A stretch of DNA of 22,646 nucleotides, taken from CAYSBK01 sp964429265. GTDB taxonomy: Bacteria; Planctomycetota; Phycisphaerae; Sedimentisphaerales; Anaerobacaceae. The position numbers and the translations under genes were made by a program. The notes beneath the pieces are model-generated. The model had not been told where the DNA came from. It did no database searches and saw nothing but the letters and a program-made list of their open reading frames with translations. The DNA is taken from positions 1 through 22,646 of the forward strand of contig CAYSBK010000023.1 of assembly GCA_964429265.1 (NCBI GenBank), given 5' to 3'. Positions 1 through 7,462 of this stretch are shown piece after piece. Numbering within the stretch: the stretch's first letter is position 1; each line of letters starts with the position of its first letter.

Positions 1-60
1 AGGTTTTTTCGAGGTCTGGGGGCGATTTTCGGGCCTAAACCGCGTATTATCGGCCGGTAA
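1..60 (+). CDS. Possible C-terminal tail of an upstream gene (partial)
   Basis: Frame 1 is open from the left edge to a TAA at 58-60. It reads about 19 residues ending in GPKPRIIGR, a plausible basic protein tail. It would be co-directional with ispA, about 140 bases upstream of its start. Nothing in so short a piece identifies a family, and an open frame of this length can occur by chance in GC-rich DNA. Confidence 0.25.
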   Translation, partial: RFFRGLGAIFGPKPRIIGR

Positions 61-144
61 GCCTCGGCGGCGAGTCGATGCACCAGACGGCGGCGGGGCA
101 CATAGAAATGGGGGGTTTATGCCGTTGGGGGCGGTGCCGAAATG

Positions 145-173
145 TGTTGCGTGGGGGTGGGATACCGTATAAT
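145..173 (+). promoter_or_regulatory. Candidate sigma70-type promoter of ispA
   Basis: A perfect TATAAT lies at 168-173. The -35 region is weak: TGTTGC at 145-150 with a 17-base spacer, or TTGCGT at 147-152 with 15. The predicted start near 180 gives a leader of about 20 bases, which fits translation from the ATG at 201 and makes the ATG at 183 almost leaderless. Confidence 0.45.
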
Positions 174-200
174 GAGCAGGATATGAAGGGGCGAACGTGT

Positions 201-1088
201 ATGAAAGGACGCGAGTTCGAGACGGAGCTGCGGCGGTCGGCCGAGCGTGTAAACGGTGTTCTTGCTGAGCTTCTTGGCGGCTGCGAGATTTCGGGGCGGT
301 TGCGAGAGGTTCTGGAGTACACGGTGGGTTCGCCGGGCAAGCGGATTCGTTCGGTGGTGGTGTTGTGGTGTTGCGAGTTGATAAGCGGGCAGGTGAATCG
401 TGATGCGGAGGTGTCGGCGGCGGCGGTGGAGATGGTTCACAGTTACTCGCTGGTGCACGATGACCTTCCGGCGATGGACGACGATGATATTCGGCGTGGT
501 CGGCCGAGTTGTCACAAGGCTTTTGGCGAGGGGGTGGCGATACTTGCGGGTGATGCGTTGCTGAGTGTTGCGTTCGAGGTTCTGGCGAAGGAGATCAGTG
601 AGCCGGCGGTTGCGGTACGGTTGATAAGGCAGTTGGCGGAGGATGCGGGGCCGGGGGGGATGATTGCGGGGCAGATAGCGGACCTGCAGGCGCAGGGCAC
701 CGAGGGGAGTCGAGAGCTGGTCGAGTACATTCACACAAATAAGACGGCGAAGCTGTTTCGCTGTTCCGCGGTGATGGGTGGTATATGCGGCGGTGCGGGG
801 GAAGATGAGCTTGGTCGGCTGGGGCAGTACGGTTTGAAGCTGGGGCTTGGTTTCCAGATGGTGGACGACATTCTGGACGTGTCAGGTTCGAGCGAGCAGT
901 TGGGCAAGACCGCGGGCAAGGACGCCAAGGCAGGCAAGTGTACGTATCCAGGTGTTGTAGGGCTGGAGCAGGCGCGGCAGGCGGCGGAGAGGTTGGCGGA
1001 TGAGGCTGCTGCGACAGCGGGAGCGTTCGGCGAGGCGGGGTGGAAGCTGGCGAGGCTTGCCGGTTTTCTGCTGGAGCGGACGCGTTGA
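201..1088 (+). CDS. ispA: Farnesyl diphosphate synthase (short-chain polyprenyl synthase)
   Basis: Condenses isopentenyl diphosphate with allylic diphosphates to make C15 (possibly C20) prenyl diphosphate in the cytoplasm, feeding quinone and undecaprenyl synthesis. The 295-residue product is normal family length. It shows the GKRIR substrate-binding motif (46-50), the first Asp-rich motif DDLPAMDDDD (87-96) with the two-residue insertion typical of bacterial FPP synthases, and the second Asp-rich motif DDILD (222-226). Tyr82, five residues before the first motif, is the aromatic that usually limits product length to C15. The start at 201 is chosen because AAGGGG lies about 10 bases upstream; an in-frame ATG at 183 would add six residues but lacks a well-spaced site. 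The gene converges on hisG with a 20-base gap. A GGPP synthase cannot be excluded. Confidence 0.93.
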   Translation: MKGREFETELRRSAERVNGVLAELLGGCEISGRLREVLEYTVGSPGKRIRSVVVLWCCELISGQVNRDAEVSAAAVEMVHSYSLVHDDLPAMDDDDIRRGRPSCHKAFGEGVAILAGDALLSVAFEVLAKEISEPAVAVRLIRQLAEDAGPGGMIAGQIADLQAQGTEGSRELVEYIHTNKTAKLFRCSAVMGGICGGAGEDELGRLGQYGLKLGLGFQMVDDILDVSGSSEQLGKTAGKDAKAGKCTYPGVVGLEQARQAAERLADEAAATAGAFGEAGWKLARLAGFLLERTR

Positions 1089-1110
1089 GGGGAACGCCCG
1101 ATACTTTTTT
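1082..1110 (+). terminator. Weak intrinsic terminator candidate after ispA
   Basis: A 5-bp stem GCGTT (1082-1086)/AACGC (1093-1097) with a six-base loop overlaps the ispA stop codon. A run of six T follows at 1105-1110, after a seven-base gap. The short stem and displaced T-run make it weak. The T-run also overlaps the hisG stop codon on the other strand. Confidence 0.35.
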
Positions 1111-2008
1111 AGTGCACGACCTTGTTGAGGGGGTAAGTAATTATGCCCGATGCGCCGGCTCTTTTGAGGGCGGGCACAAGGGTTCTTTCGGTTTTGTGGT
1201 CGATGATGACCTCGACGGCGACGTAATCGCTATCGGCAAGGGACGAAATGGTCGGGCTTTTCTCGGCGGGCAGCAGCTTGAGGACCGACTGAAGGCAGTC
1301 TTTGGCGACGTTCATTTTCAGGCCGACGCGTGTTCGGGCGTCGATTGCGGCGGCCAGCAGGATGGCGAGGTTTTCGATCTTTTCTTTTTTGAAGGGGTCC
1401 TGCCAGGCGTTTTTGTTTGCGATGAGCCTCGTGGTGGAGGTTATGACGGTGTCGATGATGCGGAGGTTGTTCGCCTGGAGGCTCGAGCCGGTTTCGGTGA
1501 GTTCTACGATTGCGTCGACGAGGCGTGCCTTGGCCTCGGTGGCACCCCAGCTAAATTCGACGGTGACGGGTATGTTCTTTTTTGCGAAGTATTTCCTGGT
1601 GACATTGACCAACTCGGTGGCGACGATTCCGCCTGCGAGGTCTTCCGGTTTGGTCTTGGCAGATTCTTCGGGTACGGCGAGGACCCACCTTGCGGGGTTG
1701 TCGGTTGCCTTGCTGTAAGTCAGTTCTGCGATCTCGAGGACGTCGGAGGCGTTCTCGGTTATCCAGTCGTAGCCGGTGATTCCGGCGTCGAGCACGCCGT
1801 CGGCGACGTACCTGCTCATTTCCTGGGCGCGGAGGCAGACGGCGTGTATCTGGTCGTCGTCGATGCGGGGCAGGTATTGTCGCTGGCCTCTTGAGACATT
1901 CAGGCCTGCCCTGCAGAGCAGGTCGAAAGTTGCCTTTTGAAGGCTTCCGGCGGGGATGCCGAGTTTCAGGATTTTTTCCGGTCCGGGGTTTTGCTGGTTA
2001 TTGTTCAT
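1109..2008 (-). CDS. hisG: ATP phosphoribosyltransferase, long form
   Basis: Catalyses the first step of histidine biosynthesis, joining ATP and PRPP to give phosphoribosyl-ATP. At 299 residues it is the long HisG form, which carries its own C-terminal regulatory domain and needs no HisZ. The N-terminal motif KLGIPAGSL (15-23) and GITGYDWI (76-83) match the periplasmic-binding-protein-like catalytic fold. The PRPP-binding stretch is VELTETGSSL (168-177). The ACT-like C-terminal domain runs from about 228 to the end. It is the last gene of the nusA operon, 78 bases after the glycosylase-like gene, with no other his gene in view. No strong Shine-Dalgarno precedes the ATG, but it is the only start that keeps the full N-terminus. 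Confidence 0.95.
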   Translation of the reverse strand: MNNNQQNPGPEKILKLGIPAGSLQKATFDLLCRAGLNVSRGQRQYLPRIDDDQIHAVCLRAQEMSRYVADGVLDAGITGYDWITENASDVLEIAELTYSKATDNPARWVLAVPEESAKTKPEDLAGGIVATELVNVTRKYFAKKNIPVTVEFSWGATEAKARLVDAIVELTETGSSLQANNLRIIDTVITSTTRLIANKNAWQDPFKKEKIENLAILLAAAIDARTRVGLKMNVAKDCLQSVLKLLPAEKSPTISSLADSDYVAVEVIIDHKTERTLVPALKRAGASGIITYPLNKVVH

Positions 2009-2086
2009 AGTTCGTTGCCCGTTACTGGTTGTCTACCATTTGTCGGCAGGCGGTGTTCGGTTGCCGAATCACATTAAATCGTTCCT

Positions 2087-2743
2087 CTATTTTTTCTTTT
2101 TGGCGGCCGCTCGACGGGTGCTTTTTCGTTTCAGACGTGCGGGCGACTCGGTGGCCTTTCGCAGCAGGCAGTAGAACTGCCAGGCGTCGCGCAAAGCGAT
2201 TTGCCTGGTCAAGAATCCCTTGATTTCGGCGGGATCGGCCTGGGGGTCGACGAGTTCTTCGCAGGTGAGGTAGTCGAGCATCTTGCGGTTAAGCGGGACG
2301 GCGTGGGCGCCGAGGGCAGCGAGCATACAAAACTCGGAGGCGAATTCGCTCACGCCGTCGAGCTTTGCGAGAACCTGACGGGCGTTTTTCTTGCCGAGTT
2401 TTTTCAGGGGTGCCAAACTGAGCAGGTGGTACTTGTCGTAGACGGCACGAAGGGCCCGCGTCAGTGTCATTGCGAGTTCGCGATTCTGCGGGGAGTCGCC
2501 GCCAAGGACTTCGGCGATTTCTTCGGGGCGAGAGACCCTCAGGTCGTTGAGGTCGACGAACCAGTCTTTGATTCTCTTGACAGCTGCGCCGGCGTCTGAG
2601 TCGGACATATGCTCGGCGAGCAGCCCGTAGAGCAGGGCCTCGAGGGGGTCCGCGAAGGCGGCAGGGTCCGGTTTGGGGTAGGCCTGCCTGGCCTGGCGGA
2701 AGAAAGTTCGAATTTTTGCGGCGTATTGTTTGCTGTTCTTCAT
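2087..2743 (-). CDS. Endonuclease III-like HhH protein lacking catalytic residues
   Basis: The 218-residue product resembles the helical core of the HhH-GPD DNA glycosylase superfamily. LLYGLLAEHMSDSDAG (37-52) matches the first-helix region of endonuclease III, and LDGVSEFASEFCMLAALG (128-145) sits where the helix-hairpin-helix should be. By hand alignment the catalytic Lys of endonuclease III falls on Phe134, the catalytic Asp on Asn152, and the conserved Gln on His45. The C-terminal four-cysteine cluster is absent. A Lys/Arg-rich tail (205-218) could bind nucleic acid. It is therefore unlikely to act as a glycosylase or AP lyase; a structural or nucleic-acid-binding role is inference. It lies 33 bases after rbfA and 78 before hisG, so it is probably co-transcribed with the translation genes. 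Confidence 0.7.
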   Translation of the reverse strand: MKNSKQYAAKIRTFFRQARQAYPKPDPAAFADPLEALLYGLLAEHMSDSDAGAAVKRIKDWFVDLNDLRVSRPEEIAEVLGGDSPQNRELAMTLTRALRAVYDKYHLLSLAPLKKLGKKNARQVLAKLDGVSEFASEFCMLAALGAHAVPLNRKMLDYLTCEELVDPQADPAEIKGFLTRQIALRDAWQFYCLLRKATESPARLKRKSTRRAAAKKKK

Positions 2744-2776
2744 AGGCGATTCAAGCGGCAGTTACGGGTTGGTGAT

Positions 2777-3208
2777 TCATAACTGCTGGTCCGATGGTTG
2801 TTGTTCGTTCAGCTCGGCGGCGATACGGTTTATGAGTTTCATCGTTTCGAGTGTTTGCTTGAACTGCTCGTCGCGGTGGAAGCTCAGAACCGGACAGAAC
2901 TTGGCGGCCTTCATCGCCCTTGCGAGGAAGGCCTGGATTCTGCTTCTGGACTGGTTGATGGCTTCCAAGGCCCGCCGTTCGGCGGCGAGGATTTTTCCGG
3001 CGCGTTCGTTTTCGTCGTCTATTTCGCCGTAGCAATTGCTGGCCAGGATGCTCAGATAAACCTCCGCGGTTCGCAGGTCGGCGGCGACGTCAACGCGGGT
3101 GACGCTGACGAGGCCTTCGACGCGGGGGTCGTTGACGTGGTTGGCAATTGCGTCGCTGACCGCTTCCTTGATGATTCGACTTACTCTTGCCTGTCTTCTG
3201 GTGGGCAT
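2777..3208 (-). CDS. rbfA: 30S ribosome-binding factor A
   Basis: RbfA is a KH-like protein that binds helix 1 of 16S rRNA during late 30S maturation and cold adaptation. The 143-residue product begins RRQARVSRIIKEAVSDAI and continues with NDPRVEGLVSVTRVDVAADL (26-45) and AEVYLSIL (48-55), the characteristic RbfA signature. The ATG at 3208 is preferred because GAAAGGGG lies eight bases upstream; an in-frame ATG at 3226 would add six residues but has no such site. It follows infB by 30 bases, the usual bacterial order. The glutamine-rich end (NEQQPSDQQL) is not conserved in the family. Confidence 0.93.
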   Translation of the reverse strand: MPTRRQARVSRIIKEAVSDAIANHVNDPRVEGLVSVTRVDVAADLRTAEVYLSILASNCYGEIDDENERAGKILAAERRALEAINQSRSRIQAFLARAMKAAKFCPVLSFHRDEQFKQTLETMKLINRIAAELNEQQPSDQQL

Positions 3209-3238
3209 AACAACGGCCCCTTTCATACCCGGCGGGTA

Positions 3239-5866
3239 TCAGAGGGTTCTTTCGACAGTGACTATCTCATAGAATTCGAGCACGTCCTCTTCCTTGATGT
3301 CGTCGAATTTTGCGAGCTTTATGCCGCACTCGTTACCGGCCTTGAGTTCGCGGACGTCGTCCTTGAAGTGCTTCAGCGATTCTATGGACAGGCCGTCGCG
3401 GACGATCACGTTGTCGCGTATGAGGCGGACGCGTGCGTTGTTTTTGACCAGCCCGCTGGTGATATAGCATCCGGCGATGGTTCCGATTCTGGAGACCTTG
3501 AAGGTTTTCCTGACGGTGGCGCGGCCGAGGGTATTTTCCTTTTCTTCGGGTTCGAGCAGGCCTGCCATTGACTTTCGCAGGTCTTCGGTGATTCGATATA
3601 TGACGTTGTACAACCTTATGTCGACGCCTTTTTCGTCGGCGATTTTGCGGACGCGCTCATCGGCGACGACGTTGAAGCCTATGATGATCGCATCGGAGGC
3701 TTCGGCCAGGACCACGTCGCCCTCGGTGATTCCGCCTGGTGCTGCGTGGAGAATTCTGATCTTGACCTCGTCGGTGCTGAGTTCGGAAAGGTATTTCTTG
3801 AGCACGTCAACGGAGCCCTGGACGTCCGCACGAATGATAAGGGCCAGTTCCTTGGTTTTGCCGGCCTCGATTCGGCTGAAGAGGTTATCGAGTGTGACCC
3901 GGCTGCGTTGCGCGAGTGATTTTTCGCGGTGGTAGATTCGGTTTTCTTCGGCGGCGGCCTTTGCGAGGTTGAGGTCATCGAGGCAGTAGAACCTGTCTCC
4001 GGCCATTGGTACATCGCTGAGGCCCGTTATCTCGACGGGCGTTGCGCTGACGGCGGACTTGAGGTTTTTTCCCTGGCTGTCACGAAGGGTTTTGACCCTT
4101 CCGTAGCCGACGCCGGCGAGTACTATGTCACCTTTGCGGAGGCAGCCTTCCTGTATCAAGAGTGTGGCGACGGCGCCGCGTTTTGCGGACATTCTCGCCT
4201 CTACGACCCAGCCCGTGGCGGGGATGGTGTTGTCGGCCTTTAGATCGAGCAACTCCGCGGTGTACGAGAGGTGCTCAAGAAGGTCGTCGATTCCCTCGCC
4301 GGTTACGGCGCTGGTTTTCACGACGTCGGTGTCACCTCCCCATTCGACGGGCGTCAGGTCGTGCTCGGCCAGTTGGGAGTAGATGCGGTTGATGTCGCAG
4401 CCGGGCAGGTCGATTTTGTTTAGGGCAACGATGACCGGGACGTCCGCGGCCTTGCTGTGGGCGATGGCCTCGATGGTCTGGGGCATAACGCCGTCGTCGG
4501 CGGCAACGACCAGGACAACCACGTCGGTCATATTTGCTCCCCTGGCGCGCATCGCGGTGAAGGCCTCGTGGCCCGGGGTGTCGAGGAACGTTACCTTGCT
4601 GTTGTTGACGCTGACCTGGTATGCGCCGATATGCTGGGTGATGCCTCCTGCTTCCCTGGCGGTGACGTGGGTGGAGCGTATTTTATCGAGGAGGCTGGTT
4701 TTGCCGTGGTCGACGTGACCGAGCATCGTGGCGACGACCGGCCTCGGGGTAAGGTTATTTCTGGGGCGCTGGGCGAACTGTGCCCGTATCTGGTCTTCGA
4801 GTTTCTGTTTTCGCTCGACGATCAGTTCGGTGCCGAACTCGAGTGCGACCAACTCGGCCACATCCGGTGCAATGGTCTGGTTGACGGTGGCGACCACGCC
4901 CTGCTGGAGCAACTTTGCGATGATGTCGGCGGTTTTGACTGCCAGGGCGGTGGAGAGGCTCTTAACGGTAATCGGCTCAGTTACGGTTGCCTTGGTTGGG
5001 CGGGCCACGGCAGTCGTGTCGCCCGAAGGGGAATGGACGGTGATTTTGCGGGCGAGTCTCAGTCGCTTTCCCTCACCAGAGGCGGCGTCGAGGCGTGCCT
5101 TTCGCTCTTCGATGTCCCGCTGTCGCCACTTGGTGAGTTTCGGCTTTTTTCGGGGTCGGGCTTCTTTCTCGCCGCGGCGTCTTCCGTGAAGTCTCTTGGC
5201 GGCCACAGCCGAACCGGCATCTTTGTCGGGCAGGTCGCTTTCATCCTTGCGGAACATCAACGGCTCGGTAACCGGCTGGTCATATCTCTGGCGTGGTCTT
5301 GGAGGACGGACAGGCTCGGGTTCTTCGACGCGTATGACCTTGGGCCCCGTCAGTTTCGCGGGTGCGGGCTTTTTGAGCATCGGGCCTGCCGGCTTGACCG
5401 GCTCCGGCGGGGTGGGCGGGGTCTGCTGGATGGTGGGCTTGGGGACCTCAGCGGCGGGTTTTACGGTGGCGGTTTTCGTCTGCTCGGTCGGGACGGTCGG
5501 CGGTGCCGTTTCGGGCGGAGCAGGCTCGGCGACATCCACAGCCGTGGTGAGTTCCTGAGGTTCGGGCTCGGTTTCAAGCTCGGCGGGCGGCTGTTGGGGG
5601 GGCGGCTCGGTTTTCTGGGTTTTTTTGGTTTTTTTCGGTCTTGGTTTCTTGACTTTTACCTTGCTGAGGTCGACTTTCTCGGCGGTCTCCACGGTGGTGA
5701 CGTTTTCTCCTTCGGAGAACCACTCGCGTATGGTTGCGGCCAGACCGGCGGATATGACGGACATATGATTCTTGACGTCCAGTCCCTCAGCCTGGCACTT
5801 CTGGACGATGGCAGTGCTTTTTACACCAAGCTCTTTTGCCAGGATGTAAACTCTCGTGGACGCCAT
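3239..5866 (-). CDS. infB: Translation initiation factor IF-2
   Basis: GTPase that brings initiator tRNA to the 30S subunit and promotes subunit joining. The 875-residue product has an N-terminal IF2_N domain (RVYILAKELGVKS, about 5-17), then a long Pro/Glu/Lys linker (about 65-270), a second IF2_N-like segment (about 300-350), and the G domain. GTPase motifs are GHVDHGKT (383-390), DTPGH (429-433) and NKID (483-486), followed by the beta-barrel and C-terminal domains. The start is the ATG at 5866, reading MASTRVYILAKELG; a TTG at 5872 would add two residues. A GGTAG lies about 10 bases upstream of the ATG. The gene is 65 bases after nusA and 30 before rbfA. The long antisense frame over it has no coding support. 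Confidence 0.97.
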   Translation of the reverse strand: MASTRVYILAKELGVKSTAIVQKCQAEGLDVKNHMSVISAGLAATIREWFSEGENVTTVETAEKVDLSKVKVKKPRPKKTKKTQKTEPPPQQPPAELETEPEPQELTTAVDVAEPAPPETAPPTVPTEQTKTATVKPAAEVPKPTIQQTPPTPPEPVKPAGPMLKKPAPAKLTGPKVIRVEEPEPVRPPRPRQRYDQPVTEPLMFRKDESDLPDKDAGSAVAAKRLHGRRRGEKEARPRKKPKLTKWRQRDIEERKARLDAASGEGKRLRLARKITVHSPSGDTTAVARPTKATVTEPITVKSLSTALAVKTADIIAKLLQQGVVATVNQTIAPDVAELVALEFGTELIVERKQKLEDQIRAQFAQRPRNNLTPRPVVATMLGHVDHGKTSLLDKIRSTHVTAREAGGITQHIGAYQVSVNNSKVTFLDTPGHEAFTAMRARGANMTDVVVLVVAADDGVMPQTIEAIAHSKAADVPVIVALNKIDLPGCDINRIYSQLAEHDLTPVEWGGDTDVVKTSAVTGEGIDDLLEHLSYTAELLDLKADNTIPATGWVVEARMSAKRGAVATLLIQEGCLRKGDIVLAGVGYGRVKTLRDSQGKNLKSAVSATPVEITGLSDVPMAGDRFYCLDDLNLAKAAAEENRIYHREKSLAQRSRVTLDNLFSRIEAGKTKELALIIRADVQGSVDVLKKYLSELSTDEVKIRILHAAPGGITEGDVVLAEASDAIIIGFNVVADERVRKIADEKGVDIRLYNVIYRITEDLRKSMAGLLEPEEKENTLGRATVRKTFKVSRIGTIAGCYITSGLVKNNARVRLIRDNVIVRDGLSIESLKHFKDDVRELKAGNECGIKLAKFDDIKEEDVLEFYEIVTVERTL

Positions 5867-5931
5867 AGGCAATAACTACCGTGATTACTGTTCAGCCTGT
5901 ATTTTTTTCCAAATATAAAGCGGCGGCCGGG

Positions 5932-7152
5932 TCACTTCTGGTCGCCGGCGGTTTCGGCCTGCTGTTCGAGCAGGTCCTTGGCCTGGCTTTTCTGTTGTTC
6001 GGCGGCCAGTTCCCTGGCCTGTTCGGCGGCGACCTTTACAAGTTGCTCGGCCAGTGCCGGTTCCACATTCAGTTCAGTTATCAACGGTTCCGGGCCGACA
6101 TCTTCAAGGTCCAGCACGGAAATCACGCCAAGCGCGATAAGCTTATCCACGAGGGTCTCGTCGGCACCGGGGACCCTTTTGACGCACTCGGCAAGCTTTT
6201 CGATGCTCTGGTTGTACTCGTCGGGGGTGAGTATATCGATGTCCCAGCCCGTGAGCCTGGCGGCCAGCCGGACGTTCTGGCCGTGCTTACCAATGGCGAG
6301 GCTGAGCTGGTCCTCGTTGACTACGACGGTGGCCCTGCCGAGTTCGAAGCACAGGGCGGTCTGGCTGATTTTCGCGGGCATCAGTGCGTTTGTAATCAGG
6401 ACCTGTGAGGAGTCGTTCCATCGGACGATGTCAATTTTTTCGCCGCCGAGTTCATCGACGATGTTTTTTATTCTGCTTCCGCGTACGCCGACGCAGGCAC
6501 CGACGGCATCGACTTTTTCATCGAGGGATGCGACGGCGACCTTTGTTCTGTAGCCTGCCTCGCGGGCGAGTTCGCGGATTTCGATGATACCCTCTGCGAT
6601 TTCGGGGACTTCCTGCTCGAAGAGCCTCCTTATGAAGTCGGGGTGTGTCCTTGAGAGGATGATTTTGACCTGGCTTCCGACTTCCTTTACGTCGAGGATC
6701 AGGCACCTGATTCTTTCGCCGGGGCGGTGCGACTGGCCGGCTATCTGCTCGTGCCTGGGCATAAAGCCCTCGGTTCTGTGGTCGAGGTCTATTACATAGG
6801 TGCCCCCCTCGTATCGTACAACGGTGCCGCTTATGATCTCGCCTTTTCGCTGGATGAATTCGCCGTAGATGCTATCCCTTTCGTCGGCCCTTATTTTCTG
6901 TATCATAACCTGCTTGGCGGTCTGAGCGGGGATTCTTCCGAGTTGCCTGATGTCAATTTTTTCGTCGTCCTTGAAGGCGGTGACCTTTCCGGTGTTGCGG
7001 TCGATGTGGACGGTTATGTTTGCATCGGGGTCACCGAGGTGTTTGCGGACGGCGGAGACCATAGCCTCCTCGAGGTCGACGAATATCGACTCACGGTCGA
7101 TGTTCTTATCCCTTGATATATTGTCGACGATTCTCAGTAATTCCTGGCTCAT
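5932..7152 (-). CDS. nusA: Transcription termination/antitermination factor NusA
   Basis: NusA binds RNA polymerase and nascent RNA and modulates pausing, intrinsic termination and antitermination. The 406-residue product has the N-terminal RNAP-binding domain (about 1-100), an S1 domain (about 104-168, GEIISGTVVRYEGG), KH1 with GVRG (222-225) and KH2 with GKHG (288-291). A C-terminal helical segment follows (about 325-375) and then a Gln/Glu/Ala-rich tail. The ATG at 7152 is chosen because AGGAAA lies about seven bases upstream. A longer frame from a TTG at 7221 runs through a terminator hairpin and is rejected. Genes usually found around it, rimP before and truB after rbfA, are absent. The 5' leader carries an intrinsic terminator, which invites the idea of NusA controlling its own operon. 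Confidence 0.96.
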   Translation of the reverse strand: MSQELLRIVDNISRDKNIDRESIFVDLEEAMVSAVRKHLGDPDANITVHIDRNTGKVTAFKDDEKIDIRQLGRIPAQTAKQVMIQKIRADERDSIYGEFIQRKGEIISGTVVRYEGGTYVIDLDHRTEGFMPRHEQIAGQSHRPGERIRCLILDVKEVGSQVKIILSRTHPDFIRRLFEQEVPEIAEGIIEIRELAREAGYRTKVAVASLDEKVDAVGACVGVRGSRIKNIVDELGGEKIDIVRWNDSSQVLITNALMPAKISQTALCFELGRATVVVNEDQLSLAIGKHGQNVRLAARLTGWDIDILTPDEYNQSIEKLAECVKRVPGADETLVDKLIALGVISVLDLEDVGPEPLITELNVEPALAEQLVKVAAEQARELAAEQQKSQAKDLLEQQAETAGDQK

Positions 7153-7182
7153 TACTTGTTTCCTGTCTTCGTTGCCCCGGGC

Positions 7183-7216
7183 AAAAAAAAGTGGAAACCG
7201 CGCGCCGGGTTTCCAC
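7183..7216 (-). terminator. Strong intrinsic terminator in the nusA leader (attenuator)
   Basis: On the minus strand a perfect 9-bp stem, GTGGAAACC (7216-7208) and GGTTTCCAC (7199-7191), closes an eight-base GC loop and is followed directly by eight T (7190-7183). This is a textbook rho-independent terminator. It ends only 30 bases before the nusA start codon and about 440 bases past the preceding gene, so it most simply serves as an attenuator in the nusA leader or as the 3' end of a separate small RNA. Confidence 0.85.
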
Positions 7217-7434
7217 CTCAAAGACCAGTGCCAAGCGGGTTTTTATCGGCATTCAACTCACGTTGTCTGCCTCCCAACCCGCATCCGTCGGCACCCGTCC
7301 CTGCAGCGGAAACGGCATTTCCCAGGCCGCGACGGTTGCGCACGACCGCCCGTGCGGAAGTTGTACCGCTTCAGTCAGCACGGTCGGCCATTCCCGTAAC
7401 AATCATTTTCAGCACCTTCATCTTAGCTCTGGCA
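7191..7434 (-). ncRNA. Putative structured leader RNA of the nusA operon
   Basis: Read on the minus strand, this stretch folds by eye into three hairpins and then the terminator. P1 pairs CCGTGC (7383-7378) with GCACGG (7355-7350), with an inner GAAG/CTTC helix and four more pairs outside an A-G mismatch. P2 is GGAAA/TTTCC (7322-7318 with 7312-7308). P3 is a 7-bp stem GCGGGTT/AACCCGC (7282-7276 with 7241-7235), then GGCA/TGCC, then CAAC/GTTG capped by a GTGA (GNRA) tetraloop at 7261-7258. A long-range helix, TGCCAG (7434-7429) with TTGGCA (7234-7229), could close all three, abutting P3. I recognise no known riboswitch, 6S, SRP, tmRNA or RNase P motif. The folds were found by hand and have no covariation support. 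Confidence 0.5.
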
Positions 7435-7462
7435 GCCGTTATCACATTCAGCCAAAACCAAC

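Noticed and set aside
117..734. A 205-codon minus-strand frame opposite ispA
   Set aside because: Antisense to a clear IspA with Asp-rich motifs; the translation is Arg/His/Pro-rich, as in shadow frames.
1040..1894. A 284-codon plus-strand frame opposite hisG
   Set aside because: Antisense to a complete HisG, with Gly/Val/Asp-rich low-complexity translation and no start signal.
4457..5875. A 472-codon open frame on the plus strand opposite infB
   Set aside because: It lies wholly antisense to the well-supported IF2 linker and G domain, has a low-complexity Gly/Leu/Phe-rich translation and matches no family. Long antisense frames are expected in GC-rich DNA.
7153..7221. N-terminal extension of NusA from a TTG at 7221
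   Set aside because: The extension would be encoded by the terminator hairpin and its U-run, and the ATG at 7152 has a good Shine-Dalgarno.
7217..7456. Known housekeeping RNA (6S, SRP, tmRNA, RNase P) or a tRNA in the nusA leader
   Set aside because: No TPsiC-like arm, tmRNA end, SRP GGAAGCAG loop or RNase P core motif was found on either strand.
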